Assembly (NCBI RefSeq): GCF_023734775.1 | Contig: NZ_AP025732.1 | Location: forward strand, 558,001 to 622,000 | Direction of reading: 5' to 3' | DNA: 64,000 bases | Origin: Nostoc cf. commune SO-36 | Lineage (GTDB): Bacteria > Cyanobacteriota > Cyanobacteriia > Cyanobacteriales > Nostocaceae | In this document: positions 18,797 through 29,083 of the stretch, piece after piece | Layout of the letters: the number at the start of each line of letters is the position of its first letter | How positions within the stretch are numbered: position 1 is the stretch's first letter | The notes under the pieces: generated by a model | Databases searched by the model: none | What the model was told of the DNA's origin: nothing | What the model saw: the letters and a program-made list of their open reading frames with translations, nothing else | Translations under genes and position numbers: made by a program

Positions 18797-20704
18797 CTAA
18801 ACAACAGCAGATACTTGTTGTTTAAAGAAAGCTTGCAAAACTCTCTCTGCTATTTGATGGCTAGTTAAACCTAGTTCTGTTTTAGATTCATTGGGTTCAG
18901 CATGATCTACTAACACATCTGGAACACCAAATCGCTTGACAGGAACGAGAATATCTGCATCCATTAACGCTTCCGCGATCGCACTACCAAAGCCACCCAT
19001 GACACAGCCTTCTTCTAAGGTGACAACGCGACCGATTTTCTTCGCTAAAGGCAAAATCAACTCGGTATCCAAAGGCTTAACGAAACGGGCATTAATTACA
19101 GTTGCTTCAATGCCGTGTTCACTGAGAATTTCCGCAGCTTGCATTCCTGGATAGACCATTGTGCCATAGCCGACGATTAGAACGTCGTCGCCTGTACGCA
19201 GAATTTCGCCTTTGCCGATTTCCAAAGGTTCCCAACCTTCTTCCATCAAGGGAACACCATAGCCATTACCACGAGGGTAACGCATAGCGATCGGGCCAGC
19301 AGTATGATTAACGCCAGTTACTATCATACGTTGCAGTTCTGCTTCGTCTTTGGGCGCCATAATTGCCATGTTGGGAATGCAACGCAGATAGGCAATATCA
19401 TACATACCTTGGTGGGTAGGGCCATCAGCTCCAACAATTCCTGCCCTATCCAAACAGAAAAATACTGGCAGGTTTTGGATGCAGACATCGTGGATTATCT
19501 GGTCGTAGGCGCGTTGCAAGAAGGTAGAATAAATAACAGCAACGGGGCGCATTCCTTCGGTTGCAAGTCCTGCGGCTAAGGTGATTGCGTGTTGTTCAGC
19601 AATGCCAACATCAACATATTGATTGGGTAGTTTTGCTTGAAGTTTATCTAAGCCTGTGCCTGTTGCCATCGCCGCAGTAATCCCAACAATTTTCGGGTTT
19701 TGTTCGGCAAGTTTCACTAAAGTGTGAGAAAAGACTTTGGCATAAGCTGGGGGTTTGGGTTTAGTAGAAGGAATGGCTTTGCCAGTTGCTACGCTGAAGG
19801 GGCTTTGGGCGTGGTAGCCAACTTGATCTAGTTCGGCAATTTCATAGCCTTTGCCTTTCACCGTTGCCACATGTACTAAGACTGGGCCTTGTATCTGATG
19901 TGCTTGTTGGAAGGTGGCAATCAATTCTTCGAGGTTATGCCCATCCACAGGCCCAATGTAGGTAAAGCCGAGTTCTTCAAAAACTGCGCCGACTTTAGGA
20001 ACCGCCAAGCGCTTCATACTTTCTTTGATGCGTCCGAGTTCAGGAGAGAGGGATTCGCCAACGAAGGGAATTTGCTTAAACTGTTCTTCAAAATTATCTT
20101 TAATAAATTGCACTGGTTGGCTGAGGCGCATTTTGTTGAGATAGCGGGGAATTGCGCCGACGTTGCGAGATATAGACATATCGTTGTCGTTGAGAACAAC
20201 CAATAGGTTGGTTTTGGGCATGTGTCCCGCGTGGTTGATAGCTTCTAAAGCCATACCCCCAGTCAGCGCCCCATCACCAATAACAGCAACGGCTTTAAAT
20301 TTTTCCCCTTTCAAGTCTCGTGCTAAAGCCATTCCCAATGCTGCCGAAATACTTGTAGAAGCATGTCCAGCCCCAAAATGGTCAAATTTGTTTTCACCGC
20401 GTTTGAGATAACCGGCAACTCCGTCTTTTTGTCTAAGGGTGTGGAAGCGATCGTAGCGTCCTGTAAGCAGTTTGTGGGGATAAGCCTGATGTCCTACATC
20501 CCAAATCACTTTATCCCGATCTAAGTCTAGTGTTTGGTAGAGTCCTAGTGTTAATTCGACAACACCCAATCCTGGACCTAGGTGTCCACCATTAACTGCT
20601 ACCGTTTGGAGATGCTTATCTCGAATCTGACGGGCAATCTGTTGCAGTTGGCGAACAGATAAACCGTGCAACTGATTAGGATGGGTGATTTCGCTCAGAT
20701 GCAT
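18797..20704 (-). CDS. dxs: 1-deoxy-D-xylulose-5-phosphate synthase
   Basis: Thiamine-diphosphate enzyme that condenses pyruvate and glyceraldehyde 3-phosphate, the first step of the MEP pathway that supplies carotenoids, phytol and quinone tails in cyanobacteria. The 635 residues contain the ThDP/Mg motif [13 protein letters not shown]…LNDND (about residues 145-180), the transketolase-like central domain ([25 protein letters not shown] with the catalytic Glu, [14 protein letters not shown]) and the C-terminal domain. It is a single gene closed by its own terminator. Length and motifs are standard. Confidence 0.97.
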   Translation of the reverse strand: MHLSEITHPNQLHGLSVRQLQQIARQIRDKHLQTVAVNGGHLGPGLGVVELTLGLYQTLDLDRDKVIWDVGHQAYPHKLLTGRYDRFHTLRQKDGVAGYLKRGENKFDHFGAGHASTSISAALGMALARDLKGEKFKAVAVIGDGALTGGMALEAINHAGHMPKTNLLVVLNDNDMSISRNVGAIPRYLNKMRLSQPVQFIKDNFEEQFKQIPFVGESLSPELGRIKESMKRLAVPKVGAVFEELGFTYIGPVDGHNLEELIATFQQAHQIQGPVLVHVATVKGKGYEIAELDQVGYHAQSPFSVATGKAIPSTKPKPPAYAKVFSHTLVKLAEQNPKIVGITAAMATGTGLDKLQAKLPNQYVDVGIAEQHAITLAAGLATEGMRPVAVIYSTFLQRAYDQIIHDVCIQNLPVFFCLDRAGIVGADGPTHQGMYDIAYLRCIPNMAIMAPKDEAELQRMIVTGVNHTAGPIAMRYPRGNGYGVPLMEEGWEPLEIGKGEILRTGDDVLIVGYGTMVYPGMQAAEILSEHGIEATVINARFVKPLDTELILPLAKKIGRVVTLEEGCVMGGFGSAIAEALMDADILVPVKRFGVPDVLVDHAEPNESKTELGLTSHQIAERVLQAFFKQQVSAVV

Positions 20705-21306
20705 ATTATAGGGTTTTCCTCTCTAACTTCGAGTTTCGGTATTTTGATTTTCCCACGGTCGGGTTGTCCACAGAATCAAACTCTTACATTGTTACTAAGT
20801 TGTAGTGGAAATTATAACTTCGTAATTGATAATGGTGGAAAATATGTTATTTATTGACAATTTGTCAAATCAGGTTCCAATCGGTTAAATATGTAGCACA
20901 TTTGTCAATAAGTAATGCTACTTAACAATAAATTGTAGCCCGTATACAAAAGCAAGTTTTTCAGGAGAAACTTGCGGAAATTTCCTAAGCAGATTACTCA
21001 ATTTCAGCCTCTAAAGTTTAGTAGAAGAAAAGTTAAATATTTTATTTCTAACTATATATCTAACATAATTGATGGTAAATATTTAGCAATAGTTTCTTCT
21101 CTTGTTCGTTAATAGCAGCTAATTTTGCTATTTTATGTAGTACCATAAAGATTTACTTAGTTATTGATGAAGGCAGGAGGCCGGAGGAAAACTGCCCGAT
21201 GTTCGCGGACTCAGTAACAACAAGATTCCCGACTTCTATAACAAATCGGGAATCTAAGCTTTTGATTTTTACAAATCAAATAGGATTGCTGCTATATATC
21301 TATGCT
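20705..21306. other. AT-rich intergenic region
   Basis: No gene is evident in 602 bp. It carries the dxs promoter side and, at its right end, the hairpin at 21223-21255. Confidence 0.6.
21223..21255 (-). terminator. Hairpin terminator/repeat of the GATTCCCGA type
   Basis: Stem AGATTCCCGA/TCGGGAATCT with a 13-base loop, 52 bp beyond the stop of the minus-strand gene at 21307. A sister copy lies at 61859-61888, also behind a small minus-strand gene; the two share the flank TCTTGTT on the minus strand. Confidence 0.65.
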
Positions 21307-21768
21307 CTATTGACCAAAAGCATCCTTGATGTTATCAACAGTACGTTCAACAGCATTTTTTGTTTTATCTACTGCTTTTTCAGTCCGAGCTGCATCTTCG
21401 TTTGCTCTTTTCTGAATTGTAGCTGCATCTTCCTTTGCTTTGCGCTCAATAAAACTACCGTTGTCTGTTGCTTGATCAACTTTACTGGCGTTGCTCTTTG
21501 CAGCTTGCTTAACTTTATCTTTCGTATCTTCGATGAAATTTTTGGCTCGTCCAGCATCTTTACTGGTTTTTTCTTGAATTTTATCGCCTGCGTCTGATGA
21601 TGCGATCAAGGTTGCGCTAGGAGCAGCCATTGCTGAAGTGTTCGAGAAAAATGCACCTTGCCAAACGAAAGCCATCGCTAACATACAAAACAGCGTTGTA
21701 GCCATCCAGCGTTTTACTGTAGAAAGCTGTTTTGTAACATAATTCGATTTCATAGAATACAATCTCAT
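21307..21768 (-). CDS. Secreted helical, LEA/apolipoprotein-like protein
   Basis: Reads as 153 residues, or 149 from the internal MKSNYVTKQ start. A hydrophobic segment (WMATTLFCMLAMAFVWQGAFF) with an AMA-A cleavage-like site marks a signal peptide. The mature part is almost entirely charged amphipathic helix with 11-residue-like periodicity (DKIQEKTSKDAGRAKNFIED, KVKQAAKSNASKVDQA, ANEDAARTEKAVDKTKNAVE), similar to late-embryogenesis-abundant or apolipoprotein repeats. A desiccation or envelope-stress role is a guess. It is a single gene followed by a hairpin terminator. Confidence 0.75.
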   Translation of the reverse strand: MRLYSMKSNYVTKQLSTVKRWMATTLFCMLAMAFVWQGAFFSNTSAMAAPSATLIASSDAGDKIQEKTSKDAGRAKNFIEDTKDKVKQAAKSNASKVDQATDNGSFIERKAKEDAATIQKRANEDAARTEKAVDKTKNAVERTVDNIKDAFGQ

Positions 21769-22342
21769 GTGATTTGGTATACTATTTCTACTTCATTTTG
21801 CTTATGAGCCATATCGATCCCTAGATAGAATTTCTTGCATCATTAGAATGAAATTAATTCACTATTTTGATAGATTGAGTTTTTAACAAAAATTGTTTTC
21901 CCTGGTAATCAAGGAGCGAATTAAAGAATTCATAAATTCTCAGTATGGGCGATCGCACTTACAATTATCCCAAATTATTTATAGATTTGTAAGGGCGCAA
22001 GACCTTGATTCCAGTGTCGGAAATATCAATATACCGTAAAATCGTAAAGCATCATTCGCCACGAATAACCTGCATGACGCAATATGTAAAAAATCGCATT
22101 TACTACTTCAGGCTTTTTTCAAAGGAATAAAAAGTGAAAATATTTCGAGTAGCGAGTGAGAAATTTAGTTTATCTCGTCATCGCTCTAATCGGGTAATAA
22201 TGGCAGTATGTGGACTTGTCAGATTGCGACAAATTTCGTTGTCATTTTTCACCTAATCTAATTGTTAAATGTAATAATATAGATTAGCTATCTGAATATG
22301 TAAAAGTAAGAAAAACGTTAAAAGTTCTTCAAGAGGTTAGTT
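21769..22342. other. AT-rich intergenic region
   Basis: Contains promoters of the two divergent flanking genes. No gene, RNA or mobile element recognised. Confidence 0.55.
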
Positions 22343-22534
22343 ATGACAAAAGAATATATGGAGTCTTTAGAGGCAATTGTTGATCAATTAACATTAGCCG
22401 CAGTTCTAGAAATGTTAGAACGAATCAGTCATAAAAAAGCAGAAAAGCTCAGAAATCATTGGAAAGATGAGACTTCTGCAAAGCTTTGGGATAAAGCTGC
22501 TAGACAGATAGAACAGATAAATATTGATGTCTAG
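22343..22534 (+). CDS. Small conserved protein, function unknown
   Basis: A 63-residue acidic and basic helical protein (MTKEYMESLEAIVDQLTLAA…) with no Cys, signal or membrane segment. The ATG at 22343 has AAGAGG 7-8 bases upstream. The frame has normal codon use, and the sequence pattern (VLEMLERISHKKAEKLRNHW) is the kind of short, single-copy protein common in Nostoc. No function can be assigned. The region after it, 22565-22642, carries a Nostoc-type dispersed repeat (GCGTAGC, GCGTCCCGTAGGGAAG). Confidence 0.6.
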   Translation: MTKEYMESLEAIVDQLTLAAVLEMLERISHKKAEKLRNHWKDETSAKLWDKAARQIEQINIDV

Positions 22535-22958
22535 TTAAAATTTTGAGTAAAAACATTGGAATGCGATGGCTATTCGCTCGCCAACTCTTGGAGACGCTCT
22601 GCGTAGCTTGCCTCCACGTTCGCATAGCGTCCCGTAGGGAAGTGGTACGGTATTATCTCCACTTTTAAAAAACAAGTGAGCCATCTGACCTAAAAGGCTG
22701 CCCCCTCGTTCCCTGTTCTCTTTGTTAAATGGCGATCGCCATCAGCATTTTGCAGGAGAAACAAAGAGATAGCTGCGATAATACAGCATTTACGGCTGTT
22801 ATGAGGTACAGTAGCAGCCGTAAATGCCTTAAGCCGCTTGATCTCGAAATGCCCTGCTTTTTGCTTGATCTGCATAAGTCCTAGGTATTTTGCTCATTAA
22901 CCGTGCCACTATAGAAAATAGAGCTGCAAATTGAGCAATAGGAAGACTAAAGAACATT
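22535..22958. other. Intergenic region with dispersed GCGTAGC-type repeat
   Basis: At 22565-22642 there is a GC-rich palindromic repeat (GGAGACGCTCTGCGTAGCTTG, then GCATAGCGTCCCGTAGGGAAG) of a sort also present at 30433-30505 and 46640-46735. A short inverted repeat, TACGGCTG…CAGCCGTA, lies at 22791-22825. No gene seen. Confidence 0.55.
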
Positions 22959-23918
22959 GTGCAGATAACATTCTTAGGGACGAGTTCCGGTGTACCCACG
23001 CGATCGCGCAATGTTTCCAGCGTCGCCCTGAGACTACCCCAAAGGGCAGAACTGTGGTTATTCGACTGTGGCGAAGGCACCCAGCATCAAATTATGCGGA
23101 GTGAACTGAAAATCAGTCAACTCTCCAGAATTTTTATTACCCACATGCACGGCGACCATATCTTTGGCTTGATGGGGCTTCTTGCTACTTGCGGCTTGGC
23201 TGGCAATGTGCAGCGAATTGATATCTATGGGCCACCTGGATTAAATGATTACATTCAAACCGCCTCACGTTACTCCTACACGCACTTTTCTTACCCGATC
23301 AAAGTTCACGCCATCCGTCCAGGGGTAATTTATGAAGACGAGGACTTCACCGTTAGCTGCGGTAATTTGCATCACCGCATTACAGCTTTCGGCTATCGCG
23401 TAGCCGAAAAAGACCGAGCAGGACGCTTTGACATAGACAAAGCCAAAGAGTTGCAAATTCCTCCCGGTCGGGTTTACGGTCAACTCAAGCGCGGTGAAAC
23501 TGTTACCCTTACTGACGGACGGGTGATTGATGGCACGCAATTATGCGGCCCTACAGAAATTGGTCGAAAGATTGCCTATTGTACAGACACAATTTATTGT
23601 GATGGTGCAGTGGAATTAGCAAAAGATGCAGATGTACTAATTCATGAAGCAACCTTTGCCCATCAAGATGCAGATATGGCTTTTCAACGGTTGCATTCCA
23701 CAACCACAATGGCAGCACAAACAGCTTTAACGGCTGGGGCACATCGGCTGATTATGAGTCATTTTAGTCCCCGCTATGCTCCCGGCAATACCTTGGAGTT
23801 GAAGGATCTCCTCAAGGAAGCCCGGGCAATTTTTCCGCGTACTGATATGGCTTTTGACTTCATGATTTATGACGTACCTAGAAGACGGGAAGTAGAGTTA
23901 AGTAAGGTAGGCGTTTAA
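22959..23918 (+). CDS. rnz: Ribonuclease Z
   Basis: Endonuclease that trims the 3' trailer of tRNA precursors. The 319-residue metallo-beta-lactamase-fold protein carries the zinc motif THMHGDH (residues 61-67), FDCGEGTQHQIM, the C-terminal LIHEATF and HSTTTMAAQTAL segments and MSHFSPRY, all typical of RNase Z of the ElaC type. A 'PxKxxRxxxR'-like exosite segment is replaced by IPPGRVYGQLKRGETV, as in bacterial enzymes. The start is placed at the ATG at 22959; no better site upstream. It stands as a single gene. Confidence 0.95.
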   Translation: MQITFLGTSSGVPTRSRNVSSVALRLPQRAELWLFDCGEGTQHQIMRSELKISQLSRIFITHMHGDHIFGLMGLLATCGLAGNVQRIDIYGPPGLNDYIQTASRYSYTHFSYPIKVHAIRPGVIYEDEDFTVSCGNLHHRITAFGYRVAEKDRAGRFDIDKAKELQIPPGRVYGQLKRGETVTLTDGRVIDGTQLCGPTEIGRKIAYCTDTIYCDGAVELAKDADVLIHEATFAHQDADMAFQRLHSTTTMAAQTALTAGAHRLIMSHFSPRYAPGNTLELKDLLKEARAIFPRTDMAFDFMIYDVPRRREVELSKVGV

Positions 23919-24601
23919 ATTTTAAATTTCACGGAAAGTCTGATCGGAGGTTTCTAATGCTCGCGTAGCTATGCGGTTGGCATTTGCGTTAGCATCTCCA
24001 AAGAAGAACAGAAGACTTTACGCGGCGCTGTCCGATCAGAACTTTCCAAAAGAGATTTTTAATTTTACCCTTCTAATCTAAAATCTAAAATTAATTAAGC
24101 TTTATCTTAGAGTTCACTAATCCAAATTATAGCGTCTAGCAAATAGACAGCAGTTTAGTTTCACGAGTAAGTCAACTCGCTAACCAATAATTTACGGTTA
24201 ACTAAGTGTATCAAGAATGTACAAGTATTATGATTTAAATAATTTTTCTCAATGTGTTTTTTAGATATAAGTTAGCAAAATAACTTTAATATATAGTTAT
24301 GTTGTGAATCAGATAATTTTTTACTGAAATATTTAAGAAAAATAATTAATTTTCCGTCAAGATTTTTTTTCCTTCAATAAAATATTTATTAAAAATTTAT
24401 TCTTCCAATACTGATTAAGAATTTATATGCATGAATTGATGAACATGAAAGGGGTAGTTGGCATAAGATTTTGCCAAGTAATCTTGTCATTTTTGGAAGA
24501 ATAATTAAGTATGCTATTGCAGCTATAGGTGTAAAAACATTCCACATTTATCATAAATCTTCCAAATAAATATACTGTTTCGATATTAGAGGAGTTTGAT
24601 A
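23919..24601. other. Intergenic region upstream of the Wzc-like gene
   Basis: The first 120 bp carry a GCGTAGC-type repeat (23958-24035). The rest is very AT-rich and most likely holds the promoter of the following polysaccharide gene. No coding or RNA signal recognised. Confidence 0.55.
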
Positions 24602-26815
24602 GTGGCTAAGACTAGTCTGAATCAAGAGCAACAGGTTACTACTTCAGTACAAAGCGTAAGTGGCATGAGACAACTATCTACTATTTTGCTTCGCCGACGC
24701 TTTCTCATCTTCGGGGTTTCCTGCGTAGTCATGTCAGCTGCTAGCCTCTTGGCTATTATTTCTAAACCTACTTACCAGAGCAATATGCAGATATTGGTGA
24801 GTGCCAATTTATCTGAAGGAGCAAAGTCAAATAAAATCCCAGTAGGGGCAAATACTCAGGTTACTGATTCCAATTCTCAAGTTGTTAATTCTACGACTCA
24901 GATGAGACTAATGCTGAGTTCTAAATTGCTCCAGAAAGCTGTAGATTTACTTCATTCTGATTATCCTGATATTACCTTAGAAGATATCAATGGTCAAAAA
25001 CAACCGAGCAAAAAAACTCCTTTGAAAGTGACCCCAGAAGAAGGAGGCATAGGAGCTAATAAAGTTTTTAATCAAGTATTTGAAGTTTCTTTTAATGATG
25101 ACGATCCGGTGAAAGCACAAAGAGTACTTCAAGCTTTACAGAAAGTTTATCAAAATTACAATAAACAGCAACAAAAAGAACGTCTGAATCAGGGGATGGC
25201 TTTTGTAAATGCTCGTCTACCTGAGATAAAAAAAGAGGTAAGTAAAGCCGAGAAAAATTTGGAACAGTTTCGCAAGAAACATAAATTACTCGATCCCGAA
25301 ATCCAAAGTAAAATTCTGCTAGAATCTCTAGCAGGTATTCAACAACAGTTACAAACCACTCGTGCTAACCTTCAAGATGTCAACGCTCGCTACAGTAATT
25401 TAGAGCAACAAATCGCATCTTCGTCACAGCAGAATGCACTAATTTCTTCTCGTTTAAATAAGTCAAACCGCTACCAAGCATTATTAAGTGAAATTCAAAA
25501 GACTGAACTAGCATTAGCTAAGGAGCGGCTGCGTTATACAGAAGATTACCCATCGGTACAAAAACTAAAGCAGCAACGTCAAAGTCAACTGTCGCTATTA
25601 AGAAAAGAGGTGACAGAGATTACTACTAGCAGTAATGGAGAACCACTATTAAAAGGTCAAATGCTAGGAGTTGAGCCAAAGCTAGTAGACGAGTTAATTC
25701 TGGTACAAACAACTGTCTTAGGACTAACTGCTAATGAAAAGAATCTAGCTGAATCAGAACAAAGACTTCGCTCCGAACTAAACACATACCCAAGCTTAAT
25801 AGCAGAATACAGCCGTCTGTTGCCAAAGGTAGAAACTAGCCGCAAAACCCTTGAGCAACTGCTCCAAACACAACAGTTTTTGGGGCTAAAAATTGCTCAG
25901 GAAGGATATAACTGGCAAGTTTTGGCAGAACCTAATCTGGGTACTTATATGGGAAACAACAGATTATTGTTTTTGTTTGGGGGAGCCGTAATTAGCCCAA
26001 TTTTAGGTATCTTATTAGCGCTGATTTTAGAAAAGTTTAATGACGCTATTTATTCTGCGGGAGATTTAAATAAATTAACGAATTTACGTGTACTAGGGTC
26101 AGTACCAAAACTACCATTGCGTAATGTGAAAAAGCGGCGGCTGGGACTGCCTTGGAATGGGCAAAGAAGGTCTAATACTTCTGTAATAGAAGCCACAACT
26201 AAATTGCCTGTCCATGAAACCCTGGACATGATCTATCAAAATATTCAAATATTAAAATATCCTTTGCCTTTTAAGTCTCTGATGTTTACTTCAGCCTTAC
26301 CAGGGGAAGGGAAGACAACCTTAGTATTAGGGCTTGTGGCTAGCGCTACCCGGATGCATCGACGAGTATTAGTTATTGATGCTAATTTGCACAATCCAAG
26401 CTTGCACAAAATCTTAGAACTATCCAATGACTGGGGACTATCTCTATTATTAGTTGATGAGACAACTACTGATTTTCAAGATTACATCCAGCCCATTCAC
26501 CCTTCCATTGATATTTTGACTGCTGGGCCGGAACCAGAAGACACGGTAAAGTTGCTCAGTTCTCAACGGATGAAAGAACTAATAAAATTGTTTGAGCAAA
26601 GTTACGATCTAGTACTGATAGATGCTCCACCTATTTTGGGCACAGTTGATGCCAGGATTGTAGCCTCTTTTTGTAATGGTATTGTAATGGTAGAGCGCAT
26701 GGGAAAAGTGACTAAAACTGAACTGACTCAAGCTATAGAAATTTTGAGTAAGTTGAATTTAATTGGGATTATCGCTAATGAAGTGAGTGATTCTCAAAAG
26801 GTATTGGCATCGTAG
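24602..26815 (+). CDS. Wzc-like polysaccharide co-polymerase with BY-kinase domain
   Basis: Inner-membrane protein that controls chain length and export of a polysaccharide. It begins with a Wzz domain whose first membrane helix lies at about residues 35-55, then a periplasmic part rich in coiled coil (about 200-400, many Gln/Lys/Glu), a second membrane helix at about 455-478, and a cytoplasmic P-loop domain. Walker A is SALPGEGKTT, Walker A' VLVIDANLHNPS and Walker B LVLIDAPPILG. The C-terminus (SDSQKVLAS) has no Tyr cluster, so autophosphorylation on a tail is unlikely. The frame opens with TTG at 24596, but AGGAG is only one base from it. The GTG at 24602 sits 7 bases away and is preferred (737 residues). 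Confidence 0.9.
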   Translation: MAKTSLNQEQQVTTSVQSVSGMRQLSTILLRRRFLIFGVSCVVMSAASLLAIISKPTYQSNMQILVSANLSEGAKSNKIPVGANTQVTDSNSQVVNSTTQMRLMLSSKLLQKAVDLLHSDYPDITLEDINGQKQPSKKTPLKVTPEEGGIGANKVFNQVFEVSFNDDDPVKAQRVLQALQKVYQNYNKQQQKERLNQGMAFVNARLPEIKKEVSKAEKNLEQFRKKHKLLDPEIQSKILLESLAGIQQQLQTTRANLQDVNARYSNLEQQIASSSQQNALISSRLNKSNRYQALLSEIQKTELALAKERLRYTEDYPSVQKLKQQRQSQLSLLRKEVTEITTSSNGEPLLKGQMLGVEPKLVDELILVQTTVLGLTANEKNLAESEQRLRSELNTYPSLIAEYSRLLPKVETSRKTLEQLLQTQQFLGLKIAQEGYNWQVLAEPNLGTYMGNNRLLFLFGGAVISPILGILLALILEKFNDAIYSAGDLNKLTNLRVLGSVPKLPLRNVKKRRLGLPWNGQRRSNTSVIEATTKLPVHETLDMIYQNIQILKYPLPFKSLMFTSALPGEGKTTLVLGLVASATRMHRRVLVIDANLHNPSLHKILELSNDWGLSLLLVDETTTDFQDYIQPIHPSIDILTAGPEPEDTVKLLSSQRMKELIKLFEQSYDLVLIDAPPILGTVDARIVASFCNGIVMVERMGKVTKTELTQAIEILSKLNLIGIIANEVSDSQKVLAS

Positions 26816-26915
26816 ATTAAAGACGCAAGGGGACATTGGGCATTGGAGGTGTTGGAAAAAGGGGAAAGGGAAATTCCATCCCTTTACCCCACTTCTGCAA
26901 GAAGGTTGTAGCATT

Positions 26916-28817
26916 TTACTTCCGTCCAATCAACAAATAAGTTGTCATCTTCCCTTTGTCTTTAACTTCGATTTCGCCTTGTTTTTCAAATAAAAATTCA
27001 TTACACAAGCACTTATAAGTATCTTCTGAAACCTGGATTTTGCCAGCAACACCTTGGGATTCTATGCAGCTAGCGATGTTTACCGTGTCTCCCCAGATAT
27101 TAGTAAACTTTTTGAGGTCGATTACTCTCGCCGCTACAGAACCAGTATGGATGCCGATATGGGTGCTGAAATTTTGATTGTTATCAGTATTAAATAGAGC
27201 GATCGCAGTTTGCATATCCAGTGCCATAAGAGCGATCGCTTGAGCATGATCTGGGCGGCGTGTGTGCAAGCCACCAACCACCATATAAGCATCGTTAATG
27301 GTCTTAATTCTCTTTAAACCATGTTGTTGAGTGAGGCGATCGAAAGCTGATAAAATTGGGTTGAGTAAGTTTACTAGTTGAATTGCACTTATAGAAGCAG
27401 CAATTTCTTTCAAGCCGACGATATCTGCAAATAAAACTGTGACATCAACAAATTCTTCAGAAATACTGGCTGGTTCTTCTTTCAGTTCTTTAGAAATTGC
27501 GGCTGGCAAAATATTCAATAATAAGCGTTCAGTTTCTTCCTGCTGATGACGCAACGCTTTTTCTGCGGCTAGTCGCTGGGTTACATTGCGAAAAATGCCA
27601 CGAGTCGCAACTGGATGACCTTCAACAAATTTACAATTAATGTTACCTTCTAAAAAAATTGTTTGACCATCTTTAGTAACGAATGCGGCTTTTACTTGCC
27701 CAAGCTTTTCTCCAGATAAGACGCGATAAAACCTTTGCAAACAGTGTTGTTTAAAGTCTGGATGTATAATATCGAAAAGATTCATATTCGCAATTTCAGC
27801 TTCGCTATATCCCAAAGTTTCTCGCCATGCACGATTGACATACAAAAAATGGCCAGATGGATTGACAGATTGAATCAAGTCATTAGCATTTTCAAATAAA
27901 TCACGATATCGTTCTTCGCTTTCTACAAGAGCGTCTTCTGCTTGTTTGCGTTTGATAAATTGGGCAATTTGGCTACCTATAGAACCCATCATTTGTAATA
28001 AGTCTTTATCTTTTGGTAGTATGTCCCGATTAAAGAAAACCATCACTCCTAAGATTTCACTATCATCTAAGATCGGGAAGCCAAAAGCTGCATGTAACCC
28101 AGCCTCAGCAGCAGGTAGCGATCGCCTTTTATCTCCATCTTCTGTGATATCTTTAATCCATAAGGGCAAACGTCTGATCCAAATTCGACCAGGTAAGCCA
28201 ATACCAGGTGTATAGGTAGTTTGCCAGGTAATTGCTTTAAACTCTCGGCCAGAAATTAATCGACTTGACCAAATTTCCACACACCTTAATACTGCATTCA
28301 GGCTGTCTCCTTGTACGGAAGTGCCAATATACTGGCTTGGTGTCCAAAGTTCGCCTAGATCCCATCCCAAGTTTTGACAAATCGACTGCAAAATTTGGGG
28401 AATTCCCTGTTTTACGTTTTGGGATTCTGATAATATGCGAGTGATAGCATACTGGGCACTTGTACGCTGTTCCCGTCGCTGCCAAGCAGTAATATCACGA
28501 CCAATGTAGACAATATCTTCTAGTTCTTCTGTTTTTTTCGCAATTACCGAACAAGAAAAAGCAATCAACAGCTTCTCTCTATTTTTTGTTCGACAAACTA
28601 CTTCTAAATTCTGTAAGTTTTGCTTCAAATACAAATGTTGATAAATAGCTTCTATTAATACTTGATCGTTATCAATTATCAGTGATATTGGTTGATTAAT
28701 TAATTCTTCTTCTCGAAAACCAAATAACTCTTGAGCAGCACGATTAACTTTTTTTATTTTTCCTGTATTACTAGTTACTAATAAAGCATCTGCCATTGAA
28801 GTAATTACTTGTTCCAT
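26916..28817 (-). CDS. PAS-GAF-PAS sensor with class III nucleotide cyclase domain, catalytic Arg replaced
   Basis: A 633-residue soluble sensor. Domains in order: PAS (about 1-115), GAF (about 120-295), PAS (about 300-420), a coiled linker (AEKALRHQQEETERLLLNIL) and a class III cyclase (about 450-633). In the cyclase the first metal Asp (LFADIVG), the purine-selecting Lys (IKTINDAYM, as in adenylate cyclases) and the metal Asp of the same motif are present. So are the second purine residue and the Asn of WGDTVN. The transition-state Arg expected in NIASRME is Cys584 (NIASCIE), a CGC to TGC change. The domain may therefore be inactive or act only in a heterodimer. Confidence 0.9.
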   Translation of the reverse strand: MEQVITSMADALLVTSNTGKIKKVNRAAQELFGFREEELINQPISLIIDNDQVLIEAIYQHLYLKQNLQNLEVVCRTKNREKLLIAFSCSVIAKKTEELEDIVYIGRDITAWQRREQRTSAQYAITRILSESQNVKQGIPQILQSICQNLGWDLGELWTPSQYIGTSVQGDSLNAVLRCVEIWSSRLISGREFKAITWQTTYTPGIGLPGRIWIRRLPLWIKDITEDGDKRRSLPAAEAGLHAAFGFPILDDSEILGVMVFFNRDILPKDKDLLQMMGSIGSQIAQFIKRKQAEDALVESEERYRDLFENANDLIQSVNPSGHFLYVNRAWRETLGYSEAEIANMNLFDIIHPDFKQHCLQRFYRVLSGEKLGQVKAAFVTKDGQTIFLEGNINCKFVEGHPVATRGIFRNVTQRLAAEKALRHQQEETERLLLNILPAAISKELKEEPASISEEFVDVTVLFADIVGLKEIAASISAIQLVNLLNPILSAFDRLTQQHGLKRIKTINDAYMVVGGLHTRRPDHAQAIALMALDMQTAIALFNTDNNQNFSTHIGIHTGSVAARVIDLKKFTNIWGDTVNIASCIESQGVAGKIQVSEDTYKCLCNEFLFEKQGEIEVKDKGKMTTYLLIGRK

Positions 28818-29083
28818 GTAATTCTCGCACGAGATTAAAGCAATTGATAGCAGATTAGTTTTCTTGGCTTGCTTTAATAACTTTTACTTTAAAACAAGCC
28901 TATCGGTAACATCTTCTATCAGGACTATTAATTTATTTTCCTACTGTGAACCGTTAACATATATATCATAATACATGGGGTTTCTTCTCTGAATTTCCTT
29001 CAATTGGTTCTAATTCAAACAGTTGTTTCTCCCCTATTAGTATAGTTTTCAGGATATCTTCAAGTCTTATCAACTAAGGTTTA

